This document shows positions 16,453 through 27,717 of a DNA stretch of 64,000 nucleotides, in pieces. Below the pieces are notes generated by a model. That model was not told where the DNA came from, ran no database searches, and saw nothing but the letters and a program-made list of their open reading frames with translations. The position numbers were made by a program, and so were the translations under genes. Numbering within the stretch: position 1 is the first letter of the stretch; the number at the start of each line of letters is the position of its first letter. The DNA is from Lactobacillus kimbladii (GTDB lineage: Bacteria; Bacillota; Bacilli; Lactobacillales; Lactobacillaceae), in contig NZ_KQ034007.1 of the NCBI RefSeq assembly GCF_000970755.1, forward strand, positions 1,032,980 through 1,096,979. The letters run 5' to 3'.

Positions 16453-18303
16453 TTAATCCCAACTAGTATTATGTGCAGCATCTTTTTCCGCTTGTGCTTT
16501 CAATTTTGCCTCAATTTTAGCTATATCCTCTTGATACTTATCCTCGACTTCAATACCCAAATCAGTCAATTGCTGTTCAGATACAGGAGCAGGTGCGTGC
16601 ATCATTGGTTCTGAAGCATTGGCATTTTTCGGGAATGCCAATACATCACGGATATTATCTTTTTCAGCAAGCAACATTGCAAAACGGTCAAGCCCGATGG
16701 CAAGTCCAGCATGTGGCGGGAAGCCCATATCCAGAGCTTCAAGAAGGTAGCCAAATTGTTCATAAGCACGTTTTTTGGTAAAGCCAAGTGCTTTAAACAT
16801 TTTTTCCTGAATTGAACGTTTGTGAATACGGATTGATCCACCACCTAGTTCATCACCGTTCATAACTATATCATAGCTGCGAGCGTGAGCTTTATGCGGT
16901 TCAGTATCCAATAATTTAATACCTTCATCATCAGGCATAGTGAATGGATGGTGAGCAGCAATCCACCTGCCAAAACCTTCATCATATTCAAATAAGGGCC
17001 AATCAACCACCCAGATAAAGTCAAAGACATGTTTCGGAATAATATTTGTTTCTTTAGCAAATTCACGACGTAAATGGTCAAGTGAATCGCAGCAGACTTT
17101 CCATTTATCAGCAATAAATACGACTAGTTCCCCGCCTTGCAAGTTAAATTCACTGATTAGAGCAGCTTTATTTTCATCAGTTAAAAAGCGAGAAATAGGA
17201 CCGGAAAATTCGCCATCTTCAAATTTGACCCAAGCCAAACCTTTTGCGTGATAACGCTTAATATAGTCCTGCTTTTTCTCAATTTGTTTGCGAGAGTATT
17301 TTTGAGCACCATCTTTAACTGCAATCCCTTTAACAAAGCCACCATCGGCAATAGCACCAGAGAAAACCTTAAAAGCACTATCTCTAAAGATTGGACTTAA
17401 GTCGTGAATCAACATGCCAAAACGGATGTCTGGTTTATCTGTTCCGTAATTATTCATTGAGTCTGTCCAGGAAATGCGGTCAATTGGAGTTTTCAGATCA
17501 ATTCCCATTACGTCTTTCATGATTTTCTTGAGCAAGCCTTCAGTGTAGTCTTGTACCTGCTGCTCATCAGTAAAAGAAGTTTCCATATCAATCTGAGTGA
17601 ATTCAGGTTGCCTGTCACCCCGCAAATCTTCATCTCTAAAGCATCTAGCTAACTGGTAATATTTATCAAAGCCGGCCCCCATTAATAATTGCTTGAATAA
17701 TTGGGGAGATTGCGGCAAAGCATAAAAACTGCCCGGATAGATTCTGGACGGTACCAAATAGTCACGTGCACCCTCAGGTGAAGACTTTCCTAAAATTGGT
17801 GTTTCAATGTCAATGAAACCATTTTGATCAAAAAATTCATGTGTTGCTCGTAAAATTTTTGACCGTAAAATGATAGCATTTTGCAAGCTTGGTCTACGCA
17901 AATCCAAATAGCGATACTTTAGTCTGGTCTGTTCGGCAACCTCAACATCATCTTTAATTTCAAAAGGTGGGTTCTTAGACTCATTTAAAATGATTATTTC
18001 CTTAGCCTCAACTTCAACCTCTCCCGTTTTCATGTCAGGATTAATACTTGAACGTTTGACCACTTTTCCTTTAACTTGAATTACATATTCATTTCCCAAT
18101 GAATCAGCAATAGCCATTAATTCTTTACCTGAATCATGATTAACTACTACTTGGACTAGTCCCTCACGATCGCGTAAATCTATAAATACCAAATTACCCA
18201 GATTGCGCACACGTTGCACCCAGCCATATAAATTTACATCCTGATCAAGGTAGTCTTGAGTGATATTGCCACAATAGTCAGTTCTTTTTTCCATTTTTTT
18301 CAT
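16453..18303 (-). CDS. aspS: Aspartyl-tRNA synthetase
   Basis: This class II synthetase charges tRNA(Asp). The 616-residue bacterial-type enzyme has the N-terminal OB anticodon domain ([20 protein letters not shown], about 26-45). Motif 2 is [18 protein letters not shown], followed by the bacterial GAD insertion domain, and motif 3 is [13 protein letters not shown]. It lies two bases after hisS with the ribosome binding site AAAGGA inside the hisS end, so both share the T-box-controlled transcript. A downstream ATG three codons later is an alternative start. Confidence 0.97.
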   Translation of the reverse strand: MKKMEKRTDYCGNITQDYLDQDVNLYGWVQRVRNLGNLVFIDLRDREGLVQVVVNHDSGKELMAIADSLGNEYVIQVKGKVVKRSSINPDMKTGEVEVEAKEIIILNESKNPPFEIKDDVEVAEQTRLKYRYLDLRRPSLQNAIILRSKILRATHEFFDQNGFIDIETPILGKSSPEGARDYLVPSRIYPGSFYALPQSPQLFKQLLMGAGFDKYYQLARCFRDEDLRGDRQPEFTQIDMETSFTDEQQVQDYTEGLLKKIMKDVMGIDLKTPIDRISWTDSMNNYGTDKPDIRFGMLIHDLSPIFRDSAFKVFSGAIADGGFVKGIAVKDGAQKYSRKQIEKKQDYIKRYHAKGLAWVKFEDGEFSGPISRFLTDENKAALISEFNLQGGELVVFIADKWKVCCDSLDHLRREFAKETNIIPKHVFDFIWVVDWPLFEYDEGFGRWIAAHHPFTMPDDEGIKLLDTEPHKAHARSYDIVMNGDELGGGSIRIHKRSIQEKMFKALGFTKKRAYEQFGYLLEALDMGFPPHAGLAIGLDRFAMLLAEKDNIRDVLAFPKNANASEPMMHAPAPVSEQQLTDLGIEVEDKYQEDIAKIEAKLKAQAEKDAAHNTSWD

Positions 18304-18305
18304 TT

Positions 18306-19592
18306 TTATTCCTTTAATTGTTTCATTACCGCATTTATATTTTCTAGATCATTAAAAGCAAACTTAAATGTTTTAGCATCAGAAAGTCTCTTAACATTTA
18401 AAACTTTGGCAGTCAATTCTTTATCGCCAAGAGTAATAACATATTTTGCTTTAGCTCTATCTGCTTTTTTGAATTGAGCTTTTAACTTCTTTTGCTCGAC
18501 ATCATATTGAACTTTCAGCCCTTGCTTACGCAACAAACGAGCAATTTCAACTGTTTTTACTTCTGTTTCTTGACCGATATTGGCAATAAAGAAATCAATA
18601 CCCTGATCTGCAAAAAGTTTTGGATTTTGTTTTTGTAATACCAGCATCAAACGTTCTTCGCCAATGCCAAAACCGACTGCTGGAGTACTTGGTCCGTCAA
18701 ATTCCTCTACTAAGTTATCATAACGGCCACCGCCAAGAATTGTTGAAGCAGATTCCCAAATGCTTTTATCTTCGACCATGAATTCAAAAATTACACCAGT
18801 GTAGTAGTCCAGTCCCCGAACTAAATCATTATCAATCACATAATTAATTTTTAATTGATCCAGCATCTTTAAAATTTGGTCAAAGTTTTCCTTTGATTCT
18901 TGATCCAAATAATCAACTATTTTAGGTGCATTTGGTAAAAATTTCTTATCCTGTTCATCTTTGGAATCTAAAATGCGCAAAGGGTTTTTTTCTAACCGTC
19001 TTTTTGAATCATCAGAAAGCTGGTCTCTAACTGGTTTAAAATAATTAACCAACGCATCATGATAACCTTGCCGTACTTGTGAATTTCCTAGTGTATTGAT
19101 ATGCAATTCATAATTCTTCACACCAAGCTTGGCCAACAAATCATGAGCTAGAACAATTGTTTCTACGTCAGCCAAAGGATTTGCGGAACCAAAACTCTCA
19201 ATGCCAATTTGGTGAAATTCACGTTGACGACCTGCTTGAGGTCTTTCATAGCGAAATGTCGATTCAATATAATAAACATTTAAGGGCTTGGCAATTTCTG
19301 GTGCATAAAGTTTATCCTCAACATAAGCTCGCACTACTCCAGCTGTTCCTTCTGGCCTTAAGGCAATGTGTCTGCCACCTTTATCATTAAAATCGTACAT
19401 TTCTTTTTCAACAACATCAGAAGTTTCACCACTCGAACGTGAAAAAACATTGTAGTTTTCAAAACTAGGTGTCCGAATCTCGCGGTAATTTGCTTGTTTA
19501 AAAAAGTCACGTAATATTTGTTCGACTTTTTCCCATGATCCAGATTCATCTGGCAAAATATCAACTGTTCCTTTAGGTCTTTGAACTCTCAT
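18306..19592 (-). CDS. hisS: Histidyl-tRNA synthetase
   Basis: This class II synthetase charges tRNA(His). The 428-residue protein has the N-terminus [12 protein letters not shown], motif 2 [16 protein letters not shown], the two histidine-specific motifs ([10 protein letters not shown] and GGGRYDNL), and a C-terminal anticodon-binding domain. AAGGAT lies before the ATG. A T-box leader and promoter are upstream. The hisS-aspS pair is a standard lactobacillar arrangement. Confidence 0.97.
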   Translation of the reverse strand: MRVQRPKGTVDILPDESGSWEKVEQILRDFFKQANYREIRTPSFENYNVFSRSSGETSDVVEKEMYDFNDKGGRHIALRPEGTAGVVRAYVEDKLYAPEIAKPLNVYYIESTFRYERPQAGRQREFHQIGIESFGSANPLADVETIVLAHDLLAKLGVKNYELHINTLGNSQVRQGYHDALVNYFKPVRDQLSDDSKRRLEKNPLRILDSKDEQDKKFLPNAPKIVDYLDQESKENFDQILKMLDQLKINYVIDNDLVRGLDYYTGVIFEFMVEDKSIWESASTILGGGRYDNLVEEFDGPSTPAVGFGIGEERLMLVLQKQNPKLFADQGIDFFIANIGQETEVKTVEIARLLRKQGLKVQYDVEQKKLKAQFKKADRAKAKYVITLGDKELTAKVLNVKRLSDAKTFKFAFNDLENINAVMKQLKE

Positions 19593-19612
19593 TTAATCAT
19601 CCTTTTAATAAA

Positions 19613-19808
19613 AAAACGTCCTTGAATAAATCAAGGGCGCTCTGATTTAGCACGGTACCACCTTTTACCTGCTGCGAATAACGCTCGCGATGCGCTCATT
19701 ATCTGGTAAAGGGGTCACAGTTAGTTTTTTCCCACCTTTTCACCAAAAACAGGCGGTCTCTGAATAAAAATACTAAACTTCAGTCTTTGTCATTGATAAT
19801 TCTTTTTT
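19613..19808 (-). promoter_or_regulatory. T-box leader controlling hisS-aspS
   Basis: On the minus strand the T-box core GGTGGTACCGTGC (complement of 19648-19662) is followed by a terminator stem (19617-19625 with 19631-19639) and a T run. Uncharged tRNA would bind and prevent termination. Before the antiterminator I see CTGTGACCCC, offering GAC (Asp) as specifier. I see no CAC or CAT codon in a comparable place. The fold was judged by eye only. Confidence 0.9.
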
Positions 19809-19837
19809 AGAATATAGTTTTCACAGTTAAAAGTCAA
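19809..19837 (-). promoter_or_regulatory. Promoter of hisS-aspS
   Basis: TTGACT (19832-19837) and TATTCT (19809-19814) are separated by 17 bp on the minus strand, placing the transcript start at the beginning of the T-box leader. Confidence 0.7.
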
Positions 19838-19863
19838 CCTGTAGTACTATTCATGCACGATAT

Positions 19864-20301
19864 TTACAGATCCAACACGATTGTGAAAGGTCCATCATTT
19901 TCTAAATCAACCTGCATGTCTGCACCAAATTCACCTCTTGCTACGATTAATCCTAAATTTTCCAAATCTTTATTAAACTGTTCCCATAACTCTTTTGATT
20001 TTGGTGGTCTCATAGCTTTGATAAAACTAGGTCGATTACCCTTTTTGGTATCTGCTAGTAAAGTAAACTGACTAACACTTAATATTTGTCCGCCAACATC
20101 TTTAATTGCTAAATTGGTTTTACCATTTTCATCTTCAAAGATACGCATTTTGGCAATTTTAGCAGCGGCCTTTTTAACAATATCGGCTTCATCGCCTTCT
20201 TTTAACCCGACCAGCAATAATAAACCCTTAGAGATCTGTCCTACTGTATTTCCCGCAATTTTAACACTAGCTCGGTTTACTCTTTGGATCACAATCCGCA
20301 T
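19864..20301 (-). CDS. dtd: D-aminoacyl-tRNA deacylase
   Basis: Dtd removes D-amino acids (and glycine) mischarged on tRNA. The 145-residue protein shows the catalytic SQFTLLAD motif near 76-83, the [11 protein letters not shown] segment, and the N-terminus [13 protein letters not shown]. The ATG shares one base with the relA stop (TAATG). The relA-dtd order is widely conserved in Firmicutes. Confidence 0.95.
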   Translation of the reverse strand: MRIVIQRVNRASVKIAGNTVGQISKGLLLLVGLKEGDEADIVKKAAAKIAKMRIFEDENGKTNLAIKDVGGQILSVSQFTLLADTKKGNRPSFIKAMRPPKSKELWEQFNKDLENLGLIVARGEFGADMQVDLENDGPFTIVLDL

Positions 20302-22541
20302 TAATTATCAGCCCTCCTCGTCTGGTATACATCTGGTATATCTCTTAACTTAGTCAAAATGTCTTCTAGTTGTGCTGAATTGTTCACCGCCACTGTAGCA
20401 TATATATGAGCAATATTATCTTCATTAACTTTGCCTGAAATATTATTAATGTTTGGGGTTAGTGTATTCAACTTTGTAATGACATCAGTAAGTAATTTAC
20501 CACGATTGTAGCCGAAGACTTCAATATTAGCATTAAATGATTGAGCACTGTTTTCTGCAACATTCTCCCATTGAACTTCAATCAGTCTGCCCTTACTTTC
20601 GTCATTATTTACTATATTGCGACAGTCTGTTCGATGAATTGTCACGCCCCGACCTTTAGTAACATAGCCGACAATGTCGTCTCCTGGAACTGGGTTGCAA
20701 CACTTGGCCAAATGAAGCATCAAGTCACTTATGCCTTGAATCATAACACCATTTTTGTGCTTGATCTTCATTGCCTTAGAATCTTTTTTACTTGGTGGAT
20801 TTTCCGTAACTGCTTTTTGTCCTGAATTCAGAATTTCTTCTTCAAGCTGCTTTTGTTTCTTCTTTTCATTCTCGCGGCGTATATCCGCAGTTAATCTGTT
20901 AACCACACCAATTGCGGAAAGATCACCAAAACCGATTGAAGCATACATTTCATCAGCAGTATGGTAATTTATTTGTTCTAATAGTGGTTCAATATGTTCT
21001 TTAGACATAAATACTTTAGGTGAAAGTCCTTGCTCACGCAACTTGTCCGCCACCATTTGCTCGCCCTGCTCAATACTACGGTCACGATCAAGATTTCTAA
21101 AGTACCGGCGAATTTTATTGCGTGCACGTGAGGTCTTAACCAAATCTACCCAATCTCTTGATGGGGTAGCATTAGATTGAGTCATGATTTCAATGACATC
21201 ACCATTTTTTAACTTATAATCTAATGGTACTAGTTTGCCATTGACTTTAGCTCCGACTGCATGACTACCCACTTGAGTATGAATCTCATAAGCAAAATCT
21301 AAGGTAACTGACCCTTTTGGCAGTTCATAAACTTCACCTTTAGGAGTGAAAACATAAACGCGATCAGAGAAGATTTCGCTTTTAACGCTTTTCATGAATT
21401 CATCAGCATCTGAAGTTTCATCTTTTAATTCTAAAATTTCACGGACCATATCCAACTTTTCATTTGAACTGGTTTGTTCTACACCTTTAAAGTTACCCCT
21501 CTTATATGCCCAGTGAGCAGCCACACCGTATTCAGCAACTTCATGCATTTGTTCGGTTCTGATTTGTATCTCCAGGGGTCTGCCACCAGGGCCAATAATC
21601 GTAGTATGAAGTGATTGATAACCGTTAACTTTAGGCACAGCAATATAATCTTTAAAGCGACCTGGCATTGGTTTCCATTTAGTATGAACAGCACCCAAAA
21701 CCGCATAACAGTCTTTAACTGTTTTAACAATCACACGTACTGCTAACAAGTCATAAATTTCATTAAAATCTTTATGCTTGTTGACCATTTTCTTATAAAT
21801 AGAATAGATGTGCTTTGGACGACCATATATTTCATACTTGATTCCCAGACTATCCAAGCTTTCTTTAAGTGTCTTGATCGCATCTTGAATATATTTTTCT
21901 CTTTGACTACGTTTAAGACTCATTAAATTAACAATACGGTAATATGCTTTTGGGTTCAAATAATGAAAACTCATATCTTCGAGTTCCCATTTAACTGTTC
22001 CGATACCCAAACGATCGGCTAAAGGCGCATATATATCCATTGTCTCCGATGCAATTCGGCGCTGCTTATCAGGGCGCAAATGCTCTAAAGTATGCATATT
22101 ATGCAGTCTGTCAGCTAATTTGACCATAATCACTCGAATATCTTTTGCCATTGCAATTAACATTTTTCTGTGATTTTCAGCCAAAAATTCTTGGTGTGAT
22201 TTATACTGATATTTATTTAATTTAGTAACGCCATCAACTATAAAAGCAACATCTTTGCCAAACTTTTCCTTGATATCATCATTGGTAACTGGCGTATCTT
22301 CTACTGTATCATGTAAGAATCCTGCTGCAATTGTATCCGGATCAAGACTCAATTTTGCAAGAGTACCGGCAACTTGGGTAGGATGAACGATATATGGCTG
22401 TCCGGAGGCTCTTTTTTGATCTTTATGAGCATTTGCAGCAAATTTATATGCTTTTTCAACAAATGCAATTTGATCATCATTCATATATTTTTTACAGGTA
22501 TCTATCACCTGTTCATGTGTCATTTCGATGTACTTTGACAT
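20301..22541 (-). CDS. relA: Bifunctional (p)ppGpp synthetase/hydrolase RelA/Rsh
   Basis: The long stringent-response enzyme makes and degrades (p)ppGpp. Domains in order: HD hydrolase (about 45-150, with [10 protein letters not shown] and FLHDTVEDT), synthetase (about 235-350, with [22 protein letters not shown]), TGS (about 395-460, [17 protein letters not shown]), a helical/zinc-finger region with [13 protein letters not shown], and ACT (about 670-746). Both HD residues and the synthetase core look intact, so both activities are likely. GAAGGGG lies before the ATG. Length is 746 aa. Confidence 0.96.
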   Translation of the reverse strand: MSKYIEMTHEQVIDTCKKYMNDDQIAFVEKAYKFAANAHKDQKRASGQPYIVHPTQVAGTLAKLSLDPDTIAAGFLHDTVEDTPVTNDDIKEKFGKDVAFIVDGVTKLNKYQYKSHQEFLAENHRKMLIAMAKDIRVIMVKLADRLHNMHTLEHLRPDKQRRIASETMDIYAPLADRLGIGTVKWELEDMSFHYLNPKAYYRIVNLMSLKRSQREKYIQDAIKTLKESLDSLGIKYEIYGRPKHIYSIYKKMVNKHKDFNEIYDLLAVRVIVKTVKDCYAVLGAVHTKWKPMPGRFKDYIAVPKVNGYQSLHTTIIGPGGRPLEIQIRTEQMHEVAEYGVAAHWAYKRGNFKGVEQTSSNEKLDMVREILELKDETSDADEFMKSVKSEIFSDRVYVFTPKGEVYELPKGSVTLDFAYEIHTQVGSHAVGAKVNGKLVPLDYKLKNGDVIEIMTQSNATPSRDWVDLVKTSRARNKIRRYFRNLDRDRSIEQGEQMVADKLREQGLSPKVFMSKEHIEPLLEQINYHTADEMYASIGFGDLSAIGVVNRLTADIRRENEKKKQKQLEEEILNSGQKAVTENPPSKKDSKAMKIKHKNGVMIQGISDLMLHLAKCCNPVPGDDIVGYVTKGRGVTIHRTDCRNIVNNDESKGRLIEVQWENVAENSAQSFNANIEVFGYNRGKLLTDVITKLNTLTPNINNISGKVNEDNIAHIYATVAVNNSAQLEDILTKLRDIPDVYQTRRADN

Positions 22542-22562
22542 AAAATATCGCCCCTTCTAGCG

Positions 22563-22916
22563 CTAACCGTAAATTTTATTATCCATTAGACCAAATATTT
22601 CCAAAATGAGATAAATCAATGCAAACAAAAAGTTATAATTAGCATATTTCAATAAAACAATTAAGCAAAAGCAGCCTGGCATAAACAAGAGCCAATAGTG
22701 CCTTAATTTAAGTGCTTTAATCAATTTGCCAATGTGATAGCTAATTATGCTGTTGAGTATTATAAATAACAGTCCCACGCGATAAATAGTTCCTATAGAA
22801 AACAGGCTAAATATGAGTGGCAAAATCATGACTATCATACTCCAGCAAATTACTGGTGTAATTTTATAGCTATTTAACTTTTTAAAAAAAGGAATATTTT
22901 TTAGTTTATCAATCAA
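22563..22916 (-). CDS. Small hypothetical membrane protein
   Basis: The family is not recognised. The 117-residue protein has four probable membrane segments (about 20-40, 44-63, 72-92 and 94-110) and few charged residues outside the first 20. The start is a TTG (22914-22916) with AAGGAA eight bases upstream. It lies 21 bases upstream of relA and 43 after prmA, so it is probably cotranscribed with both. Confidence 0.65.
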   Translation of the reverse strand: MIDKLKNIPFFKKLNSYKITPVICWSMIVMILPLIFSLFSIGTIYRVGLLFIILNSIISYHIGKLIKALKLRHYWLLFMPGCFCLIVLLKYANYNFLFALIYLILEIFGLMDNKIYG

Positions 22917-22959
22917 CTTGTTAGTTCCTTACTAATTTAATTATCTATTATAACTCTAT

Positions 22960-23904
22960 TCAGTTATCTTTTCTTTCAATAATTAACCCAATCCAACGTC
23001 CTTGTTGCATTGATAATATAATTTGGAATCCATTTGCAGTTAAAGCTGTCTTGATTTTTTCAATCTGGTCACAATCTATCCCAGAAAAAATCACTTTTCC
23101 ATTAGAATTCAAGTGCTCATTCAACTCTGGAATTAAATCAAGTAAAATTTCAGCCAAAATATTTGCTACAATAATATCATACTTAGCTGTAACTTTATTT
23201 AATAAGTTCGTTTTCTGCACTTTTATATTAGTTAAATTATTTAAAGATATATTCTCATTAGCAGCAGTTATTGCCTCATCAGATATATCTGTCGCTAAAA
23301 CTGAACTTGCACCTAAGACAGATGAAGCAATAGCTAAGATTCCAGAACCAGTGCCAACGTCACAAACAGTCTCTGGCTTGACTAAAATCTGTTCCAAACC
23401 TAACAATGCTAATTGAGTAGTTTTATGTGAACCAGTGCCAAATGCCAAACCTGGATCAAGTTTAATAATGTTTTGGTCTTTAAAAGCCGGCTTATATTTT
23501 TCCCATTCAGGAACTATTGCCAGGTGTCTGGAAAAATCAATTGGATGATAAAATTTTTGCCACACTGTATTCCAGTCTTCATCTTTGATATAGGAAGCAC
23601 TTACTTTAGCATGACCTATTTTTAAACCGTAACCCTCTAATTCAGACAACTTTTTTTGGTACTTTTTAACTAATTCTGCCTGGTCTTGTTCCATATCAAA
23701 ATATGCTAAAAATTCCAAATCTTTAGGTAAGTCTTTTATTTCGTCTAATTTAACAATAGTTGAATCAGATTCCCAACCTGCTTGTTCAAAGTCCGAACGC
23801 TTTCGTGTTTCAGTGCCCAAACAGTGCAGTACATCATGACTATATATATTTAGTGCATCTTCAACTTCATGACTAGTTTCTATTTTAATAATTAATAATT
23901 TCAT
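22960..23904 (-). CDS. prmA: Ribosomal protein L11 methyltransferase
   Basis: PrmA trimethylates L11 using S-adenosylmethionine. The C-terminal half has the SAM-binding DVGTGSGILAIAS motif near 180-192 and the post-I acidic ATDIS. VANILAEILLDL is the family version of the NPPY-type region. The preceding LDPGLAFGTGSHKTT is diagnostic. The protein is 314 aa. AAAGGGAG lies about 12 bases from the ATG, a long spacing. Confidence 0.94.
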   Translation of the reverse strand: MKLLIIKIETSHEVEDALNIYSHDVLHCLGTETRKRSDFEQAGWESDSTIVKLDEIKDLPKDLEFLAYFDMEQDQAELVKKYQKKLSELEGYGLKIGHAKVSASYIKDEDWNTVWQKFYHPIDFSRHLAIVPEWEKYKPAFKDQNIIKLDPGLAFGTGSHKTTQLALLGLEQILVKPETVCDVGTGSGILAIASSVLGASSVLATDISDEAITAANENISLNNLTNIKVQKTNLLNKVTAKYDIIVANILAEILLDLIPELNEHLNSNGKVIFSGIDCDQIEKIKTALTANGFQIILSMQQGRWIGLIIERKDN

Positions 23905-23967
23905 TATTTTTTTAACTCCCTTTTTATTTTTCCTTTTATCAATGCTATCATTATAAAGGTGATCATT

Positions 23968-24468
23968 ATGTCAAAAAAGAAAAACAAGATTGAAAAAACA
24001 CTTGTTGAAAAAATATTGGATAGAAATAAGATCTCTTATCGACAAGCAGAATTTGCTACACATAAAGATTCAGGTGGTGTAGCAAAAATGGATACATCTA
24101 TTCTAAACGAGAATGAGCACTTGGTCTATAAAACTCTCGTTTGTTTGGGAAATAAAACGCCCACTTTAGTAGCTGTAGTACCAGTAACCGAACATTTAAG
24201 CATGAAAAAACTAGCCAAAAATTCAGGTAATAAAAAATGTGAAATGTTACCTTTGAAAGATTTAGAAAAAACCACCGGTTATCTACATGGTGCAAATACA
24301 CCCATTGGCATCTATTTTAAACATCATTTTCCCATTTTTCTTGATAATAGCATGATTAAAGAAAATGAAATTGCTGTTTCCAGTGGCAAAATCGGGCGGA
24401 GTGTCTTTCTAAATCCTCAAGATTTGCAAAAAATTACACATGCAAAGTTTTGTGATTTACTGGAATAA
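23968..24468 (+). CDS. YbaK/EbsC-family aminoacyl-tRNA deacylase
   Basis: Members hydrolyse Cys-tRNA(Pro) or other misacylated tRNAs in trans. The segment VYKTLVCLGN, with the following VAVVPV, and the conserved GAVSPIG-like loop (here GANTPIGIYF) support the family. SSGKIGRSVFLNP occurs near the end. I choose the ATG 23968-23970, with AAGGTG six bases upstream, rather than the ORF start nine bases earlier. Length is 166 aa. It is followed by an AT-rich palindrome. Confidence 0.85.
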   Translation: MSKKKNKIEKTLVEKILDRNKISYRQAEFATHKDSGGVAKMDTSILNENEHLVYKTLVCLGNKTPTLVAVVPVTEHLSMKKLAKNSGNKKCEMLPLKDLEKTTGYLHGANTPIGIYFKHHFPIFLDNSMIKENEIAVSSGKIGRSVFLNPQDLQKITHAKFCDLLE

Positions 24469-24494
24469 AAGATAAAATTTAAATTTTATCTTTT
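24467..24494 (+). terminator. AT-rich palindrome after the EbsC-like gene
   Basis: A 28-base perfect palindrome spans 24467-24494, overlapping the end of the stop region and followed by a T-rich tract. A hairpin with about 12 bp and a 4-nt loop is possible, but it is almost all A-T, so it is a weak terminator. Confidence 0.5.
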
Positions 24495-24595
24495 AAAATT
24501 TTTCCTCTAAAAGTTGCTTAAGTTATAGTAGTATCAAAAAGTTTTTTCTAATATAATTAAAACAAATAAAAAGTATAAAGAATAGGAAAAAATAA

Positions 24596-25540
24596 ATGAC
24601 ATTGTTAACAGATGAACAACTTGCGAATATTGCACACGACTATTTTTTGAGCAAGCTAAACATTGCAGAAATCTCGAAAAAGTATAATCTTTCCCGTTAT
24701 CTTATAGCTAAGGCAATAGAAGAAGCCGAAGATAAGGGAATAGTAAAAATTAGTATTTATCAAAGCCCTAAAAGAGCACAAAAACTAGAACGCGAATTCC
24801 AAAGGCTTTTCGGTTTAAAAGAGGTTTATATTTTAGAAGATAAAGAAACCAAAAACCAAGATAATGAAATGATTGTTAACTATGCAGCTAAACAAATACA
24901 GAATTATATTAATTCAGCTCATGTTGTTGGCTTAACTTGGGGAACTCTCATAAGAGATATTATTGATGATTTTTCAGCAGAAACACGTGATGATTTGACT
25001 TTTATACAATTGTTAGGCCAAGTGGTAAACGCAAGTAAACGTAAACAACCTCTAATTCAACATGCAGCTAATAAGTTCAGCGCAAAATGTCTCACTTTTC
25101 CTGCTCCTCTTTATGCGATTGATCCCACTTTAGTAAAAAAAGTTCATCAAGAACCATATTATGAATACATAGAAAAATATTTTTCACAGCTGGATCTGGT
25201 ATTTGCAAGTATCGGAACAGTGCAATCATTAGAATCCGGCCAGTTCTTTATGGATTATTATGCAGATAAACTATTTACTGGTCTTGAGAAAAACCAGTTG
25301 GCAGGAATTATTTTTGGTAGGCCTTATGATATTAAGGGGCGCTTTTATAGTCCCATTGAGCCCCATATTTCTGGAATCAGTCTTTCCAATATTTTTGCAA
25401 TTCCTAATCGCTTTGTAATTGTTAGGAACCGCTTTAAAGAAGACGCTCTTTTAGGAGCCTTAAGAACAGGAGTAATTACTCACTTGATCACTACTAGTGG
25501 AATAGCAGAAAGAGTTTTACATAAGAATGACACTCTTTAA
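24596..25540 (+). CDS. citI: SorC/DeoR-type regulator, CitI-like activator of citrate genes
   Basis: This is a SorC-family regulator of 314 aa. An N-terminal HTH (about 20-45, NIAEISKKYNLSRYLIAKAI) precedes a sugar-isomerase-like effector domain with GLTWGTLIRDII near 120 and DLVFASIGT. The C-terminal VITHLITTSGIAERVL is typical. Family knowledge: CitI in Weissella/Leuconostoc activates citrate lyase operons on binding citrate. Here it converges on citX with only two bases between stops, so its role in citrate control is a strong inference. AGGAAAAAATAA lies before the ATG. Confidence 0.82.
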   Translation: MTLLTDEQLANIAHDYFLSKLNIAEISKKYNLSRYLIAKAIEEAEDKGIVKISIYQSPKRAQKLEREFQRLFGLKEVYILEDKETKNQDNEMIVNYAAKQIQNYINSAHVVGLTWGTLIRDIIDDFSAETRDDLTFIQLLGQVVNASKRKQPLIQHAANKFSAKCLTFPAPLYAIDPTLVKKVHQEPYYEYIEKYFSQLDLVFASIGTVQSLESGQFFMDYYADKLFTGLEKNQLAGIIFGRPYDIKGRFYSPIEPHISGISLSNIFAIPNRFVIVRNRFKEDALLGALRTGVITHLITTSGIAERVLHKNDTL

Positions 25541-25542
25541 TT

Positions 25543-26091
25543 TTAATCAGAGGATATCTCCTGCCTATACAAATTAGTGATATAATCTTGTAAATCTGTA
25601 ACCGAATGTCTTCTTGAACGAGCACATTCTTTGGCAGGTCTTGAACATAAAAAACACCTGCGAACAGGCATACCCAATTCATTGCGGGATATAGCCTGTT
25701 TTTGTTTATCAATTAAAACATCAGCATCAAAAAGTCGATTTATTTTTTGATGCTCCTCAAATTCAACTGCTTTTTCCTTAACAACTCTGTAGTTACAATT
25801 GACAAGGTAAAAATTTTCGGGACCCGTTACCTTTTCCCAATGTTCATAAAGAATAAAAGGCAAGTTACTGTTTTGAAAAACTGTCTCTAAGTCAAAAATA
25901 CCTGCGGCGAATATTTTCTCTAAATAACGATTGTTTTTAATAGGGCCTGGAATGTTCAATTTAACATCTAATAATGTAGTTTCTGGAAACTTTTGCAAGA
26001 TTTCTTGTTGAAGTTTGACGCGTTCATCTTTATTTTGTAGTACCTCAGTTATACTCTGAGGCTGTCCTTCATTAAAAATTGATTTTATCAT
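25543..26091 (-). CDS. citX: Apo-citrate lyase phosphoribosyl-dephospho-CoA transferase
   Basis: CitX attaches the prosthetic group to the acyl-carrier subunit CitD. The motif NIPGPIKNN near 48-56 is diagnostic. The C-terminus PVRRCFLCSRPAKECARSRRH is a cysteine-rich segment of the family. The start is the ATG 26089-26091, with AGAGGTG nine bases upstream; a GTG four codons earlier would overlap the ribosome binding site. No citG is visible in this window. It is separated from citF by a hairpin. Confidence 0.9.
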   Translation of the reverse strand: MIKSIFNEGQPQSITEVLQNKDERVKLQQEILQKFPETTLLDVKLNIPGPIKNNRYLEKIFAAGIFDLETVFQNSNLPFILYEHWEKVTGPENFYLVNCNYRVVKEKAVEFEEHQKINRLFDADVLIDKQKQAISRNELGMPVRRCFLCSRPAKECARSRRHSVTDLQDYITNLYRQEISSD

Positions 26092-26126
26092 TCTGGTATT
26101 CACCTCTTTTTATATTATAACTAAAA

Positions 26127-26164
26127 AATGTGAGAACAAGTTCCAGCTCATTCTCACACTTTTT
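26127..26164 (-). terminator. Hairpin between citF and citX
   Basis: TGTGAGAA (26129-26136) pairs with TTCTCACA (26151-26158), with A and T runs on both sides. It probably reduces readthrough from citCDEF to citX. I see no strong separate citX promoter. Confidence 0.7.
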
Positions 26165-26178
26165 TTAAAAATAATTAA

Positions 26179-27717
26179 TTAGTCTTTTACCTGCTTAATA
26201 GTATCAATAATTGTGCCATCTCGATACTGAATAAGAGCAACAGTCCGATCAGTATATGCCAGTGGTTTTGGAACTCCAACTTGCTTTTGAGCCATTTTTT
26301 GAAGTTCCTTAATATCAACCACATTGAGTTCAGGAACTTTGGCAAAAGCATCTATGAGATCTTTACGGTGTGGATTAACTGCAATTCCTCTTTCAGTTAC
26401 CAAAACATCTATTGAATCGCCTGGGGTTACAACAGTTTCAACTGCCGGAACAACAGTAGCATTTCTTCCGCGTACTAATGGAGCAGTAATAATAGTCATT
26501 TTGGCTGCAGCCGCATCTTGATGACCACCAATAGCGCCACGAATAACACCATCAGAACCAGTCATTACATTAACATTAAAGTCTGTGTCAATTTGTAAAG
26601 CCGAAAGAATAGCAACATCTAAATTATTAACTACTGCACCTTTATTGTGAGGATCGGCATACCATGAAGCATCAATCTCTTGCTGATTTTTATTCTTAGC
26701 CATTGAGGCCGCAGCACCTTTATCAAAATCCTGCACATCCATAATTTTCTTGACCAGGCCTTCTTCAAGGAGATCAGTCGTGGGCTTGGTAATGCCACCT
26801 AGAGCAAACGATGCTGTGATGCCATCTTTTAACATTGATTCTCTTAAATACCTGGTTACAGCAAGAGCAGCACCACCAGATCCTGTCTGAAAAGAAAATC
26901 CTTGTTTATAATAAGGCGAATTAGTAATTACCTGATTAACGGCTTGCGCAATCTTCAGCTCTTTTGGATCTTTAGTAAAGCGAGTCGCTCCTGAACCAAT
27001 TTTATCTGCGTCACCTATTTGATCAACCTTAACAACGTAATCGACCTGAGTTTGTTTAATAGAAGCAGGAGTATTTGGATAATCAACAATATTGTCTGTC
27101 AGCAAAACTACTTTATCTGCATATTGAGAGTCAATTAATGCGTAACCTAAAGAACCGAATACAGCATCCCCTTCTTGACCATTAGCATTTCCTGCGGGAT
27201 CAGAGTTAGGGACACCTAAAAAGGCAACATCAATCTTGATTTCTCCTTCTTCAATTGAACGAGCCCGATTGCCGTGAGAACGGAAAATTACTGGATTCTT
27301 CAGTCCACCGTGGGAAACGAAATCGCCTAAGCTGCCTCTCATTCCAGATGAAGTAATATTGGTAATGACACCTTTTTTAATTGCTTCAATTACTGTGTCA
27401 TTCATAACACCAGTCAAAGAAGAAGGAGCTAAAGTCAGGTTTTGGTAACCCATTTTAATAATTAAATCCATTACTTTGTTAAAAGCAAAATCGCCATTTC
27501 TAAAATGATGGTGAAATGAAATAGTCATACCGTCTTTTAGTGTCTTTTTGATAACTTCCTCTAAAGAATCGACCACTTTTGATTCACCGGTGGTAACTTG
27601 CACCTTGGGTGCAACTCTCTTTACTTCAGGATTACCAACTACAACTGACTTAAATGGTTTTAGATTCATATTAGTCATCAAATCATCCGGCAAATTGCGC
27701 TTTACTTTATTCTCCAA
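26179..27717 (-). CDS. citF: Citrate lyase alpha subunit (citrate CoA-transferase)
   Basis: The alpha subunit swaps acetyl for citryl on the CitD carrier. The 512-residue protein shows [17 protein letters not shown] near 68-84, the [16 protein letters not shown] segment, [17 protein letters not shown], and NPHRKDLID near the end. The start is a TTG (27715-27717), preceded at eight bases by AGGAGGG. An upstream ATG at 27738 would place that ribosome binding site inside the gene. It overlaps citE by 11 bases. Confidence 0.93.
   Translation of the reverse strand: MENKVKRNLPDDLMTNMNLKPFKSVVVGNPEVKRVAPKVQVTTGESKVVDSLEEVIKKTLKDGMTISFHHHFRNGDFAFNKVMDLIIKMGYQNLTLAPSSLTGVMNDTVIEAIKKGVITNITSSGMRGSLGDFVSHGGLKNPVIFRSHGNRARSIEEGEIKIDVAFLGVPNSDPAGNANGQEGDAVFGSLGYALIDSQYADKVVLLTDNIVDYPNTPASIKQTQVDYVVKVDQIGDADKIGSGATRFTKDPKELKIAQAVNQVITNSPYYKQGFSFQTGSGGAALAVTRYLRESMLKDGITASFALGGITKPTTDLLEEGLVKKIMDVQDFDKGAAASMAKNKNQQEIDASWYADPHNKGAVVNNLDVAILSALQIDTDFNVNVMTGSDGVIRGAIGGHQDAAAAKMTIITAPLVRGRNATVVPAVETVVTPGDSIDVLVTERGIAVNPHRKDLIDAFAKVPELNVVDIKELQKMAQKQVGVPKPLAYTDRTVALIQYRDGTIIDTIKQVKD

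Noticed and set aside
16593-17378. Several open frames antisense or out of frame within aspS
   Set aside because: They have no ribosome binding sites or family motifs and lie inside a fully intact synthetase gene.
24467-24494. 28-base palindrome as a mobile-element end or operator
   Set aside because: It is low-complexity A-T sequence at a gene end, no partner copy was seen, and a weak terminator explains it.
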